From: JANQPA01 sp964628385
Lineage (GTDB): Bacteria > Bacteroidota > Bacteroidia > Chitinophagales > Saprospiraceae
DNA: 64,000 bases
Assembly (NCBI GenBank): GCA_964628385.1
Contig: CAZVOD010000001.1
Coordinates: 92,421-156,420 of the forward strand
Direction: 5' to 3'
Shown: piece by piece, positions 48,854-57,499 of the stretch
How positions within the stretch are numbered: position 1 is the first letter of the stretch
How the letters are laid out: every line of letters begins with the position of its first letter
Position numbers and translations under genes: made by a program
The notes under the pieces: model-generated
Told to the model about the DNA's origin: nothing
Database searches by the model: none
What the model saw: only the letters and a program-made list of their open reading frames with translations

Positions 48854-50001
48854 CGGGCTATTTCCAGAATGTTTTCAATAACAAAATCATGTTCTTCATT
48901 CGTCAAGTCAGGATACATAGGCAGACTTAAGCATTGACCATAGTATGCCTCTGCATTTTCCAGGAATTCAGGAGTGGCCTCCAACTGCCGGTAATAAGGC
49001 AACTTATGAACCGGAATGTAATGAACCTGCGTGAAAACTTTCTTTTCCCTCAAAGCATCATATACTTCCTTCCGGTTATTTACTTTAACGACATAAAGAT
49101 GATAGGCATGTCGAGCATTTGCTGCGATATCAAACGTTTCGACGGCGGTACCGGAGAAGGCCTGGTCATATCTGCTGGCAAGTTCTCGTCTTCGCCGTAG
49201 GCCTTCTTCTGCTCTTTGCAATTGTGATAGGCCCAATGCGGACTGAATATCGGTAAGTCGGTAATTATATCCCAGTTCATGCATTTCGTAATACCAGCCT
49301 CCGTGGTTTTCCTGAAGTACTTCCGGGTTTTTTGTGATACCGTGAGTACGCAGTACGCTAAGCTTTTGGTATAATTCCTTATTACTGGTAGTAATCATTC
49401 CCCCTTCGCCTGAAGCAATATGCTTAACCGGGTGGAAAGAGAAAATAGCCAGATCGGCATATTCTCCACTGCCACATTTGGACTCCTGTCCCTTAGAATC
49501 GATGAAAGAACCGCCGGGGGAATGGCAAGAATCTTCAATAAGCCACAGTCCATATTTATCTGCCAGCTGGCGATAAGCTTCCATATCTACCGGATGTCCG
49601 GCAAAGTCCACCGGGATAATACCCTGAAAAAAGCCTTTTGGCTTGGAGCAAATAAGGGCTTCTACTTTATCCAGGTCTAGAAGGATAGTCTTTGGATCAA
49701 TATCAGCAAAATACACATTCCCCCCACAAAACCTTATGCAGTTGGCAGAAGCTGCGAAAGTGATCGGGCTAGTAATTACATTACTGTGCTCGTCAACGCC
49801 CAGCGATAAAGCGCATAGATGAAGCGCTGCTGTACCATTGGCAACTGCCACAGCGTATTGTGCACCTACATACTCAGCAAAAGCCTCTTCAAATTCTTCT
49901 ACTTTTGGGCCCTGCGTAATGAAAGGATGCTGAAGCGTTGCTACTACCGCATCGATATCTTGTTGTGTTATTGTTTGTTTTCCGTATGGAATTGGATTCA
50001 T
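48850..50001 (-). CDS. pseC: UDP-4-amino-4,6-dideoxy-AltNAc transaminase
   Basis: PseC, 383 residues, a DegT/DnrJ/EryC1 PLP aminotransferase that puts the 4-amino group on the product of PseB. GTAALHLCAL binds the cofactor phosphate and the PLP lysine is in FSFHPVKHIASGEGG. YNYRLTDIQSALGLSQL is the family's second signature. It overlaps pseB and pseF by four bases each. Confidence 0.95.
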   Translation of the reverse strand: MNPIPYGKQTITQQDIDAVVATLQHPFITQGPKVEEFEEAFAEYVGAQYAVAVANGTAALHLCALSLGVDEHSNVITSPITFAASANCIRFCGGNVYFADIDPKTILLDLDKVEALICSKPKGFFQGIIPVDFAGHPVDMEAYRQLADKYGLWLIEDSCHSPGGSFIDSKGQESKCGSGEYADLAIFSFHPVKHIASGEGGMITTSNKELYQKLSVLRTHGITKNPEVLQENHGGWYYEMHELGYNYRLTDIQSALGLSQLQRAEEGLRRRRELASRYDQAFSGTAVETFDIAANARHAYHLYVVKVNNRKEVYDALREKKVFTQVHYIPVHKLPYYRQLEATPEFLENAEAYYGQCLSLPMYPDLTNEEHDFVIENILEIAR

Positions 50002-51023
50002 ACACTTTGGCTACTTGAAATTGAAAAATTGGGATCTACAAACTTCCTGATTAGCTCCCTTATTTGTTCTACGCTTAACCATTCTTCATTGGTTCCTGAA
50101 TTATACCGAAAACCATGCTTTACCATACTGGCTTTAAAATGATTCAGGTATGCCTCCAAATTCCAGACTGGCACCTGAGGCAGAATAGCATATTGTGTGC
50201 CTAAATCGGCAGTATTAAAAGAGTCAGCTTCCGTAATCATTTCTTCGTGTATTTTTTCACCCGGACGGATACCGACTATCTTTTGTTCGCACTCCGGGCC
50301 TATAGCGGTGGCCACGTCCGTAATTTTGTAAGAGGGAATTTTGGGAACAAACACTTCTCCACCCCAGGCATTGTGCACGGCATACAATACCATTTCAACA
50401 CCTTCTTCAAGAGAAATATTAAAGCGGGTCATCCTTGGATCTGTGATAGGAAGCATACCTTCGGCGCGCTTTTTCATAAAAAACGGAATGACTGATCCGC
50501 GAGAGCCCATCACATTGCCATATCTCACCACGCTAAATTTCAGGTCTCTTTTTCCTCTGAAGTTATTTGCTGCAATAAAGAGTTTATCTGAGCAAAGCTT
50601 GGTAGCACCGTACAGATTAATCGGTGCAGCGGCCTTATCCGTAGAAAGGGCCACAACATTTTTTACTCCACAGTCCAGAGCAGCCTCTATTACATTCTGA
50701 GCTCCGAGAATATTGGTTTTTATACATTCAAAAGGATTGTATTCGGCTGTGGGTACCTGCTTAAGTGCAGCAGCATGAATGATTACATCAATATTTTCAC
50801 AGGCTCGTTTGAAGCGCTCGCCATCGCGGATGTCTCCAATAAAATACCTGAGAAATTTATAGTTGCGAGGAGAAAATCGCTGAGACATTTCAAATTGCTT
50901 CAGCTCATCTCTGGAGTAGATAACCAATCGGCCGATGTCCGGGTAACGCTGAATCAGGGTTTCTACAAACTTTTTTCCAAAAGAACCTGTCCCTCCGGTA
51001 ATCAGTACATTTTTTCCATTCAT
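49998..51023 (-). CDS. pseB: UDP-GlcNAc 4,6-dehydratase (5-inverting)
   Basis: PseB, 341 residues, starts the pathway by dehydrating UDP-GlcNAc with inversion at C5. Rossmann motif TGGTGSFGKKF (about 9-19), catalytic ALSTDKAAAPINLYGATKL (Asp-Lys pair and Tyr), and PRMTRFNISLEEGVEMV. It is a soluble short form, not the membrane FlaA1-type long form. It is the first gene of the operon, with a -7 box 32 bases upstream. Confidence 0.95.
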   Translation of the reverse strand: MNGKNVLITGGTGSFGKKFVETLIQRYPDIGRLVIYSRDELKQFEMSQRFSPRNYKFLRYFIGDIRDGERFKRACENIDVIIHAAALKQVPTAEYNPFECIKTNILGAQNVIEAALDCGVKNVVALSTDKAAAPINLYGATKLCSDKLFIAANNFRGKRDLKFSVVRYGNVMGSRGSVIPFFMKKRAEGMLPITDPRMTRFNISLEEGVEMVLYAVHNAWGGEVFVPKIPSYKITDVATAIGPECEQKIVGIRPGEKIHEEMITEADSFNTADLGTQYAILPQVPVWNLEAYLNHFKASMVKHGFRYNSGTNEEWLSVEQIRELIRKFVDPNFSISSSQSV

Positions 51024-51054
51024 AAGTGTAAGACGTGTAGGTTTTTAACTCGCG

Positions 51055-51062
51055 CAAAGGTA
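51055..51062 (-). promoter_or_regulatory. -7 box of the pse operon
   Basis: Minus strand TACCTTTG, a perfect TANNTTTG match, 31 bases before the pseB ATG. No good TTTG is found at -33 (the spot is C-rich), so the promoter may be weak or need an activator. Confidence 0.5.
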
Positions 51063-51112
51063 AGAAAAAAAGGGAAGGGATGGGGCTTTTGTATGGCCGA
51101 TGAAACAAAGAA

Positions 51113-51157
51113 CGAAAAAACGCTGATCAGGTCTTTTGGCCCGATCAGCGTTTTGTT
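51113..51157 (-). terminator. Terminator of the CsgG-like gene
   Basis: CGCTGATC (51121-51128) and GATCAGCG (51143-51150), with the stem extended by A/T pairs, and T runs on both sides. It separates the CsgG-like gene from the pse operon. Confidence 0.9.
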
Positions 51158-51168
51158 TTTAGGAAAAA

Positions 51169-52512
51169 TTATCTGATCTCTATTTTATCTTTTAAAATGT
51201 AACCCTCTTTTCCTTCGTGAGGAAAATCGAGTTTTACCTTGATAAAATTACCTTCTTCAGCAACCCAGATTACCTGCATGCCATCGGGTAATTTGGTAAT
51301 AGTCTCGCTTTTGTTGTTTGGATTAAGAAAAACTTTAGCATATTCTTTTCTGCCTACAGCAATGAAGGCTAAATTACTGGCATCTCCGTTACAGGTGTTA
51401 TCATCAAGACTTACAGGGTTTATAGTAATGCCTAGTTCGGCCAGGGTTCTTAGGTTATCACTGAACTTATCACCCCTTTCTGCTGCATTTTTTATCCTCG
51501 TTTTGCTGTCTTTAATTTGGTAAGCGAGATTGTAAAATTTAGCTGCTTTTTCATAGTCACAAACGGCCTCGTGGATGGTACCAAGATTGAAAACAGCCCT
51601 CCAGTTGTAGGTGTCTTCCTGGAAAATTTTATTGTAACAGCAGAAGGCTTCCCGTGTTAAGCCTCTTTTAATATAACCATGCCCTTCTTTGCCCAGGTCT
51701 TTATTGTTCTTTTTTTGGTCGAACATCTCGAAAGAGTAAAGCTCATAATATGGGTTGATGTGTTTACAAATTTTACTGCCCATCTGAACTACTGCCTCAT
51801 TGAGCAGTTCAGTGTAGCTATCAGGAGTAGAGGAAAAAATGCCGGTAGAAGATTTTGCTTCTACTATTTCATTAAAAGCACTAATCAACTCACCTGTTTC
51901 AACATCGAGGACTTTCATGGAAGCCGAAATGGTAACGATACGTTCTACTTTTTTATCGCCATCATCAGTGTAAGAAACTTTTGTCTCGGTATTGTAACCT
52001 GCTCTTCCGGTAATTATAACATTGGCACCTGCCAGTTTTCCTACTTTGGCAATGTTGTCATCTTCGTTTACCATTCCTGATACTGTAAAACCGAGTTCTT
52101 TGATAATACGGTCAATTTCATTCCTTTCCACTAGAGTAAAAATATTAGTGGGTACTTTTTCCATGTAAATTTTATCCTTTACTGCGCCGAAGTATTCAGC
52201 GGTAAGTGCTTCCTGAAGAGCTCCAGCCAATTGCTTTCCTAAGCTTGCCGAACGGGATTTGCTATTGTCATTGTCAAAATCGAAAATTGCAATTTTTTCA
52301 TACTTTGACAAGTTTATTTCCGGAGCTCTCAATACACAAGCCTTAAACTCAGGGCCTAGTAGATTGCCGATGCCTCCTAAAAGATCAGTTTGTGCTGACA
52401 ACGAAGTACTGGAAAATACGGATAAAATCCAAAAGCTTAAGAAGTAAAATTTTACAGGTGATACTAGCTTTGTGGAGGTAGAGGGGGCCGTAAAAAGGGT
52501 TCTGTCATTCAT
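51169..52512 (-). CDS. CsgG-TPR-SH3-like exported protein
   Basis: A 447-residue exported protein (ATG 52512; the longer TTG start is not used). Signal segment about residues 20-41 ending SLSAQ. About 50-250 is a CsgG/HfaB-like domain: LSKYEKIAIFDFDNDNSKS, FTLVERNEIDRIIKELGF, GKLAGANVIITG, and VLDVETGELISAF. About 285-345 has TPR-like helices (YNWRAVFNLGTIHEAVCDYEKAAKFYNLAYQ). The C-terminal part (about 375-447) looks like an SH3-type domain (KLPDGMQVIWVAEEGNFIKV). There is no lipobox cysteine, unlike true CsgG, so pore formation is uncertain. It is monocistronic. Confidence 0.8.
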   Translation of the reverse strand: MNDRTLFTAPSTSTKLVSPVKFYFLSFWILSVFSSTSLSAQTDLLGGIGNLLGPEFKACVLRAPEINLSKYEKIAIFDFDNDNSKSRSASLGKQLAGALQEALTAEYFGAVKDKIYMEKVPTNIFTLVERNEIDRIIKELGFTVSGMVNEDDNIAKVGKLAGANVIITGRAGYNTETKVSYTDDGDKKVERIVTISASMKVLDVETGELISAFNEIVEAKSSTGIFSSTPDSYTELLNEAVVQMGSKICKHINPYYELYSFEMFDQKKNNKDLGKEGHGYIKRGLTREAFCCYNKIFQEDTYNWRAVFNLGTIHEAVCDYEKAAKFYNLAYQIKDSKTRIKNAAERGDKFSDNLRTLAELGITINPVSLDDNTCNGDASNLAFIAVGRKEYAKVFLNPNNKSETITKLPDGMQVIWVAEEGNFIKVKLDFPHEGKEGYILKDKIEIR

Positions 52513-53022
52513 TTTAAAAAGTTTTAAAAAATAATTATATAAAAAAGGTTTATCCAAATTAATTCCGGTTTCTTGGTGTTTAAATCCATGAGGTTAAACT
52601 TTGGGTATGTTGATAAAGAGCAACAACTTGCTTTATCATTTACCACTTTGCCTCAAGGATATTTACGACAGTCTTTGACAGATGAATCTTGAAAGTCCTC
52701 TTGATTAAAAAAAGGTCAGAAGATAAAAGAAAGATACATCTGGGGTATAGAACTTGTAGTCTCAGATTGACTACTCATAAAAAATGGTATAGATCCTTTG
52801 TCTATCACAGTATAAAAATAATAATTTTCAACAATTTTCTTCTTTAAAGGTAACGATTTTTTATCCCATTACGCAATAGTGTATTGAAATACTTAGGAAT
52901 GAGAAAAAAATAAGCCATAATCCGTCAGGAGCAAAGTGTAGGTAGGCCAACTTTTCCTACCTGGTTTTTCGATTCTATTTTTTCCACCCAACTTAATGAC
53001 ACTATAATAGTGTACAAAAACA
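52513..53022. other. Intergenic region, RND exporter gene to CsgG-like gene
   Basis: 510 AT-rich bases between two leftward genes. A hairpin AGGTAGG (52940-52946) / CCTACCT (52956-52962) lies about 60 bases after the exporter stop and might be its terminator, though it lacks a T run on that strand. I see nothing else. Confidence 0.5.
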
Positions 53023-55308
53023 TCAAGTGGTGGACACTAGCTCATCGGTTTTTTTTCCTACGGGTTCTTCTTTTTTTAACCACCACCGTATCATAATTGG
53101 TATGATCATCAAATCACTGATTACGGCGCCAAATAGGGTTACCGAAATGAGCATACCTACCGTCCAGCTAGCGGGATTCCTCGAGAATAGCATAATCAGA
53201 AAGCCAAAGAACAGAATGATAGTTGTCAGCACAATAGCTTTTCCCGTTTCTATAAATGTTATTTGAAGAGATTGATCTATGGTAAAGCCTTTATTTCTGG
53301 AGAGCTTATATTTACTAAGGAAGTGTATGGTATCATCAACAGCAATACCAAAGATAGCCGCAAATACAATAGAAATACCTGCTTCCAGCTCGATTCCAAA
53401 AAAACCCAACAATGCGGCAGCCATCAATAAAGGAAAGACATTCGGGATGAGCGAAATAATGAGCATTTTCCAATTTTGGAAAAGTAGGGCCATCAGGGCG
53501 CTTACAATAGTTATGGCTAGTCCTAGGCCCAGCAGTAAATCCTGGCGGATGTATTCCGCATTTTTGTCAATGATAAGGGCGGTACCTGTTTGCTGGATTT
53601 TAATAATTGAAGTATCGACATTGGCTTCGGTCCATTGGTCTATCTTTTGCACAACATATTTCACACTATCTGCTCCAATATCAAAAATACGAGAGCTGAT
53701 CCTGGCTTTGGTACTATCTTTATTGATGAGTATATTAACTTGATTATCCGGAATTTGAGAAGCATATCGATTGTATCGATTGAAGAGTTCTTCGTTTTCT
53801 GGTAGCTTGTAGGCAGCAGGCTGGTTGCCATTAAACATCTGGTTGATAGATTTATAAATGGCTGTAATAGAATTAATTCCTTTGATGCCCGGAACTTCAG
53901 CAAGGTGTTCTTCCACTTTATTGATTTCTCTTACTACCTCATAGTCTGTGGCCTTTCGGCCATCCTGCGGAAAAACTGCAAACTCTATTGGCCTGAATCC
54001 CGTCAGGTTTTTTTCAAAAAACTTGAAGTCTTCCGTAATCTTGGCTCTTGACGGCAAGTTACCCATTATATCAAAATTCGTAGAAATAGTAGAAATACCG
54101 ATTAGGCATACTGCCAGTACTGCGATACTGCTAATAGCAATACGGCCTGGATATTTTATGGTTAGTTGGTTGGTCCAGTTCATGCTTTTTTCCCAAAACG
54201 TACTTTCTGATCGTACGCGCATGAGCTGTTCTACATTAAATTCAGACAGTACAATCGCTGTAAACCCAATAACGCTAACGTAGGCGATCATTACGCCTAC
54301 AGCGGCATTGACGCCAAGGTCCTGAATGGGTACAATACGGCTAGATAGCAAGGAGGCAAAGCCTATGGCTGTGGTTACTGAGGTTAGGAGTGTAGCAAGG
54401 CCTATTTCTTTTATGGTGGTGATGACGGCTGCGTTTTTGGGTCGACCCTTTCGAAGCTCGTCAATATATTTGGTCATAATATGAATAACATCGGAAGTAC
54501 CTACCATAATCATAATGATGGGATACAGCGCACTCATAGCATTGAGCTCCCGGCCGAATAACCCCATATAACCCAGGAAGTACAACAGGCCAAGAGCAAT
54601 TGAAATCAGCGCAATAGCAATACCCCACGGCCTTCTGAATATGAGAAACATGATCAGCGTAACCAATACGAAAGAGATAATGGCTGAGAGGATTATTTCT
54701 TCTTTTTGTAATTCTACCAGCTCCCTCTGGAAATAGGCTCTGCCCAAGTAATGGTATTCTTCGAAATCGTATTGTTCGATCAAATTGTTCAGGCCATTGA
54801 GTAGAGAATCGGCAGCGCCAAAAGTCAGCCCGCTTTCTGTTTTGAGGAATACAGACAGCGTCTCAGCATCCCTAGAAATAAAATTATTAACAAACCGTTC
54901 ATCTTTTAGAATGCGCTTCTTGTCCTGCTCGTATTTAGAGGGCTCATTAATGTGAATGGCCGGAATGGTAGTAATAGCAAAAGGGGTTTTTAAGGGATAA
55001 GATATCTTGGTTAACGATTGGCTTTCGAGAATATATGGAATATCAGCGCTGCGTAGCGTAAAATCGTGAAATTGTTCCAGAAAAGACTGATCAAAAACAC
55101 CTTCTTCCCTTCTGACTGCCACCAGCAAAAAATTATCGTCAGCTTCAAACTCTTCAGTGAAATCAGTAAAAAACTCCAGGTCTTCATCTCCTTTTGGAAA
55201 GAACTGTTCAAAGCTGAAAGCAAATTTGAGATTTTGAAGCTGAAACGCGCTTACGATCGCCAATAAACCAAAAACTGCGATAGACACTAAACTAGGCCTG
55301 ATTTTCAT
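53023..55308 (-). CDS. RND superfamily exporter (MMPL-like)
   Basis: A 761-residue inner membrane protein with 12 helices in two halves. One helix near residues 8-25, a large periplasmic loop (about 30-210), five helices (about 215-350), then the second half with the same plan. GTSDVIHIMTKYIDELRKGR and the second-half AAIFGIAVDDTIHFLSKYK are the MMPL/SSD signatures with paired aspartates in helix 10. Such exporters move lipids or hydrophobic compounds using the proton gradient. No adaptor or outer membrane channel is adjacent. Confidence 0.92.
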   Translation of the reverse strand: MKIRPSLVSIAVFGLLAIVSAFQLQNLKFAFSFEQFFPKGDEDLEFFTDFTEEFEADDNFLLVAVRREEGVFDQSFLEQFHDFTLRSADIPYILESQSLTKISYPLKTPFAITTIPAIHINEPSKYEQDKKRILKDERFVNNFISRDAETLSVFLKTESGLTFGAADSLLNGLNNLIEQYDFEEYHYLGRAYFQRELVELQKEEIILSAIISFVLVTLIMFLIFRRPWGIAIALISIALGLLYFLGYMGLFGRELNAMSALYPIIMIMVGTSDVIHIMTKYIDELRKGRPKNAAVITTIKEIGLATLLTSVTTAIGFASLLSSRIVPIQDLGVNAAVGVMIAYVSVIGFTAIVLSEFNVEQLMRVRSESTFWEKSMNWTNQLTIKYPGRIAISSIAVLAVCLIGISTISTNFDIMGNLPSRAKITEDFKFFEKNLTGFRPIEFAVFPQDGRKATDYEVVREINKVEEHLAEVPGIKGINSITAIYKSINQMFNGNQPAAYKLPENEELFNRYNRYASQIPDNQVNILINKDSTKARISSRIFDIGADSVKYVVQKIDQWTEANVDTSIIKIQQTGTALIIDKNAEYIRQDLLLGLGLAITIVSALMALLFQNWKMLIISLIPNVFPLLMAAALLGFFGIELEAGISIVFAAIFGIAVDDTIHFLSKYKLSRNKGFTIDQSLQITFIETGKAIVLTTIILFFGFLIMLFSRNPASWTVGMLISVTLFGAVISDLMIIPIMIRWWLKKEEPVGKKTDELVSTT

Positions 55309-55411
55309 ATGATTTAATACTTATCTTACTTGAAAATTATGCACGGTCAAAACTATCATTGAACCTTATTTGACACATTATGTTTCGTGAAATCTCAATT
55401 CGAATGAAGGA

Positions 55412-56503
55412 ATGAATACGAAAATTACATTCTACACGGCGTTTTTATTATTGTTCCATACGGCGTTATGCGCACAAATGGTTTCTCTGGGAAAAAATCT
55501 GGTGCCCAACTCCGGATTTGAGAAGTTTTCTGCTCCCCCGATCGGTTGGTTTTATAAGGGGCAACATTTTACCAGGTTGGTGAGCTTCTGGTCTTCTCCC
55601 ACTGCTGCTTCTCCTGATGCTTTTGGTCCTACAGTAATGGTTCCGCTACAGTGGAAAGAAAAAGGATTTGGTGAGATCAATCCCAAAGAAGGCCGGGCTA
55701 TGGCTGGCATTACCGTTTATGGGTGTGAAGGTGGAAAGCCTCACTGCCGGGAGTATTTGCAGGTAAAGCTGGAACGACCCCTGGAGGTCGGTCAAATTTA
55801 TCAACTTTCTTTTTGGGCGGCTCATCTGGAGGGCGCCCTTTATATTGACCAGCTTGCGGTAGGGTTTAATCAAGAGCTCATTAATGAGCCGGAAGATATA
55901 CAGCTAGAGCTGGCAGCTGTATGCACAGCCAGCAATTTGTTGGACCTTAAAGATAATAACTGGCATTTGGTTAGTACTACTTTTGAAGCGTCTGAAGCCT
56001 ACCAGTACTTGTTGATAGGTAATTTTAACAGTGATGAAAATACCCAAACAGCAAGGGATGCGGAGCATAAGTTTGGCTACGCTTATTACTATATAGATGA
56101 TGTCCGACTAAGAAAGATCAATACCCTGGAAGATCTGTCTAATTGGCCAGTTGAAGCAGGAGAAACCCTGGTGCTAAACAATATCTATTTCGAAACAGAT
56201 CAATACAATCTGCCGGAAGATTCCAAAAAGGTGCTGCAGAGGGTTTATGATATTTTTATAAAAAATCCGGAGCTGCAGGTTGAAATATCAGGACATACAG
56301 ATGACGTAGGTACAAAAGAATACAATCTCGATCTTTCAGAAAAAAGAGCACAGGCTGTCCTGAATTATCTTGTACAACTCGGTGTGCAGTCAAGTAGAAT
56401 AGAAGCCATCGGCTTTGGAGATCAAGTACCAGTAGTAGCCAATGATAGTAAAGCAAACAGGCAAAAAAACAGGCGGGTAGAATTTAAGGTACTGAAGAAG
56501 TGA
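55412..56503 (+). CDS. OmpA family protein with N-terminal carbohydrate-binding-like domain
   Basis: A 363-residue secreted outer membrane-associated protein. Signal peptide MNTKITFYTAFLLLFHTALCAQ. Residues about 25-225 look like a galactose-binding-type beta sandwich (NLVPNSGFEKFSAPPIGW, then YQLSFWAAHLEGALYIDQLAVGF). Residues about 250-360 form an OmpA peptidoglycan-binding domain with NLDLSEKRAQAVLNYL and GFGDQVPV. It would tie peptidoglycan to a surface or periplasmic ligand. A CsgG-like protein and an RND exporter lie nearby but are on the other strand. Confidence 0.9.
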   Translation: MNTKITFYTAFLLLFHTALCAQMVSLGKNLVPNSGFEKFSAPPIGWFYKGQHFTRLVSFWSSPTAASPDAFGPTVMVPLQWKEKGFGEINPKEGRAMAGITVYGCEGGKPHCREYLQVKLERPLEVGQIYQLSFWAAHLEGALYIDQLAVGFNQELINEPEDIQLELAAVCTASNLLDLKDNNWHLVSTTFEASEAYQYLLIGNFNSDENTQTARDAEHKFGYAYYYIDDVRLRKINTLEDLSNWPVEAGETLVLNNIYFETDQYNLPEDSKKVLQRVYDIFIKNPELQVEISGHTDDVGTKEYNLDLSEKRAQAVLNYLVQLGVQSSRIEAIGFGDQVPVVANDSKANRQKNRRVEFKVLKK

Positions 56504-56736
56504 TAGTTCTGAGAGCCCCAAAAAAAAGAAGAAGGTATAATGTGAATACCTCCTTCCAAAAATTCCCTCTTACTTGATATTATTTCAGTTGGTTGATCCA
56601 AATTAATATCAAATGGAAGTATAAATCACTTATTGAATACGATGCACAATTTATGATCTTTGACAATATGTCGTGGGTTTTTGTTGACGAAACGATGATT
56701 AGAGGTGATGAAAGCAAAAAGCGTCCAGAATGCTGT

Positions 56737-57483
56737 TTATTTTATCTTCTCTATAATCTGTTTTTTGTACGTATTACTCAATGGAATCGGATAATTATCG
56801 TCTCCGATAAGGATTTCGTTCAATTTCAAGTTGATTTTGTTAATTTTTGGTAGGTATATGATAAAATTACGGTGTACCTGTACCAAATCTGTATTATTGA
56901 AAATTTTTAATATCTTTCTCAGAGATACTTTAATGGCGTATTTTTTATCGTTAGTGACTACCACTGTATAGTTTCCATCTACTTCAAAACACACCAATTC
57001 ATCAAACAGGATTTTACTTATAGTAAAATTACTTTTCAAGAAAAAGAACTGATTACCGGGCGTAAAGAAAATGGGATCATTGGAATCAATGTCTGTTATT
57101 TCCACCAAATCGGAATCCTCGGGGCTAAATCTTTCTAGGACACTCAACAAAGTGAGCTTATCAAAAGGCTTAACAATAAAAGAAGAAGTAGCTTTGAGAT
57201 GCTGAGCCTTTTCATAAATACTGCGCTCAGAATAGGAAGTGATAAAGATGCATTTGTGGTGTTCTTTTAAAATATTTCTGGCCAAATCAATACCCGACAG
57301 GACGCCTTGCAGATTAATGTCCAGTATGGCAATGTCAAAAGCATTTTCATTAGCATATTTGATGGCATGCTGCACATCACTGAAGGCTTCCACTTTCTCG
57401 TAGCCCAGCTCTATCAGGTCTTTCTCAAGCCTGGAAAGAAATAAAATATTATCATCAACCACTAAAATTCTCGGATGATACAT
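56737..57483 (-). CDS. LytTR-type response regulator
   Basis: A 248-residue regulator. Receiver domain (1-120) with acidic pocket Asp10/Asp11, phosphorylated Asp55 (IAILDINLQG), and lysine in IVKPFDK. LytTR DNA-binding domain (about 150-248) with KYAIKVSLRKILKIF and VQVHRNFIIYLPKINKI. The start is ATG 57483; a longer frame exists upstream but overlaps the kinase end. It lies 16 bases after the sensor kinase, clearly one operon and a cognate pair. Confidence 0.93.
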   Translation of the reverse strand: MYHPRILVVDDNILFLSRLEKDLIELGYEKVEAFSDVQHAIKYANENAFDIAILDINLQGVLSGIDLARNILKEHHKCIFITSYSERSIYEKAQHLKATSSFIVKPFDKLTLLSVLERFSPEDSDLVEITDIDSNDPIFFTPGNQFFFLKSNFTISKILFDELVCFEVDGNYTVVVTNDKKYAIKVSLRKILKIFNNTDLVQVHRNFIIYLPKINKINLKLNEILIGDDNYPIPLSNTYKKQIIEKIK

Positions 57484-57499
57484 TTCTTGTTTGTTTGGG

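Noticed and set aside
56593..56853. 86-codon plus-strand frame after the OmpA gene
   Set aside because: More than half overlaps the end of the LytTR regulator on the other strand; no family resemblance.
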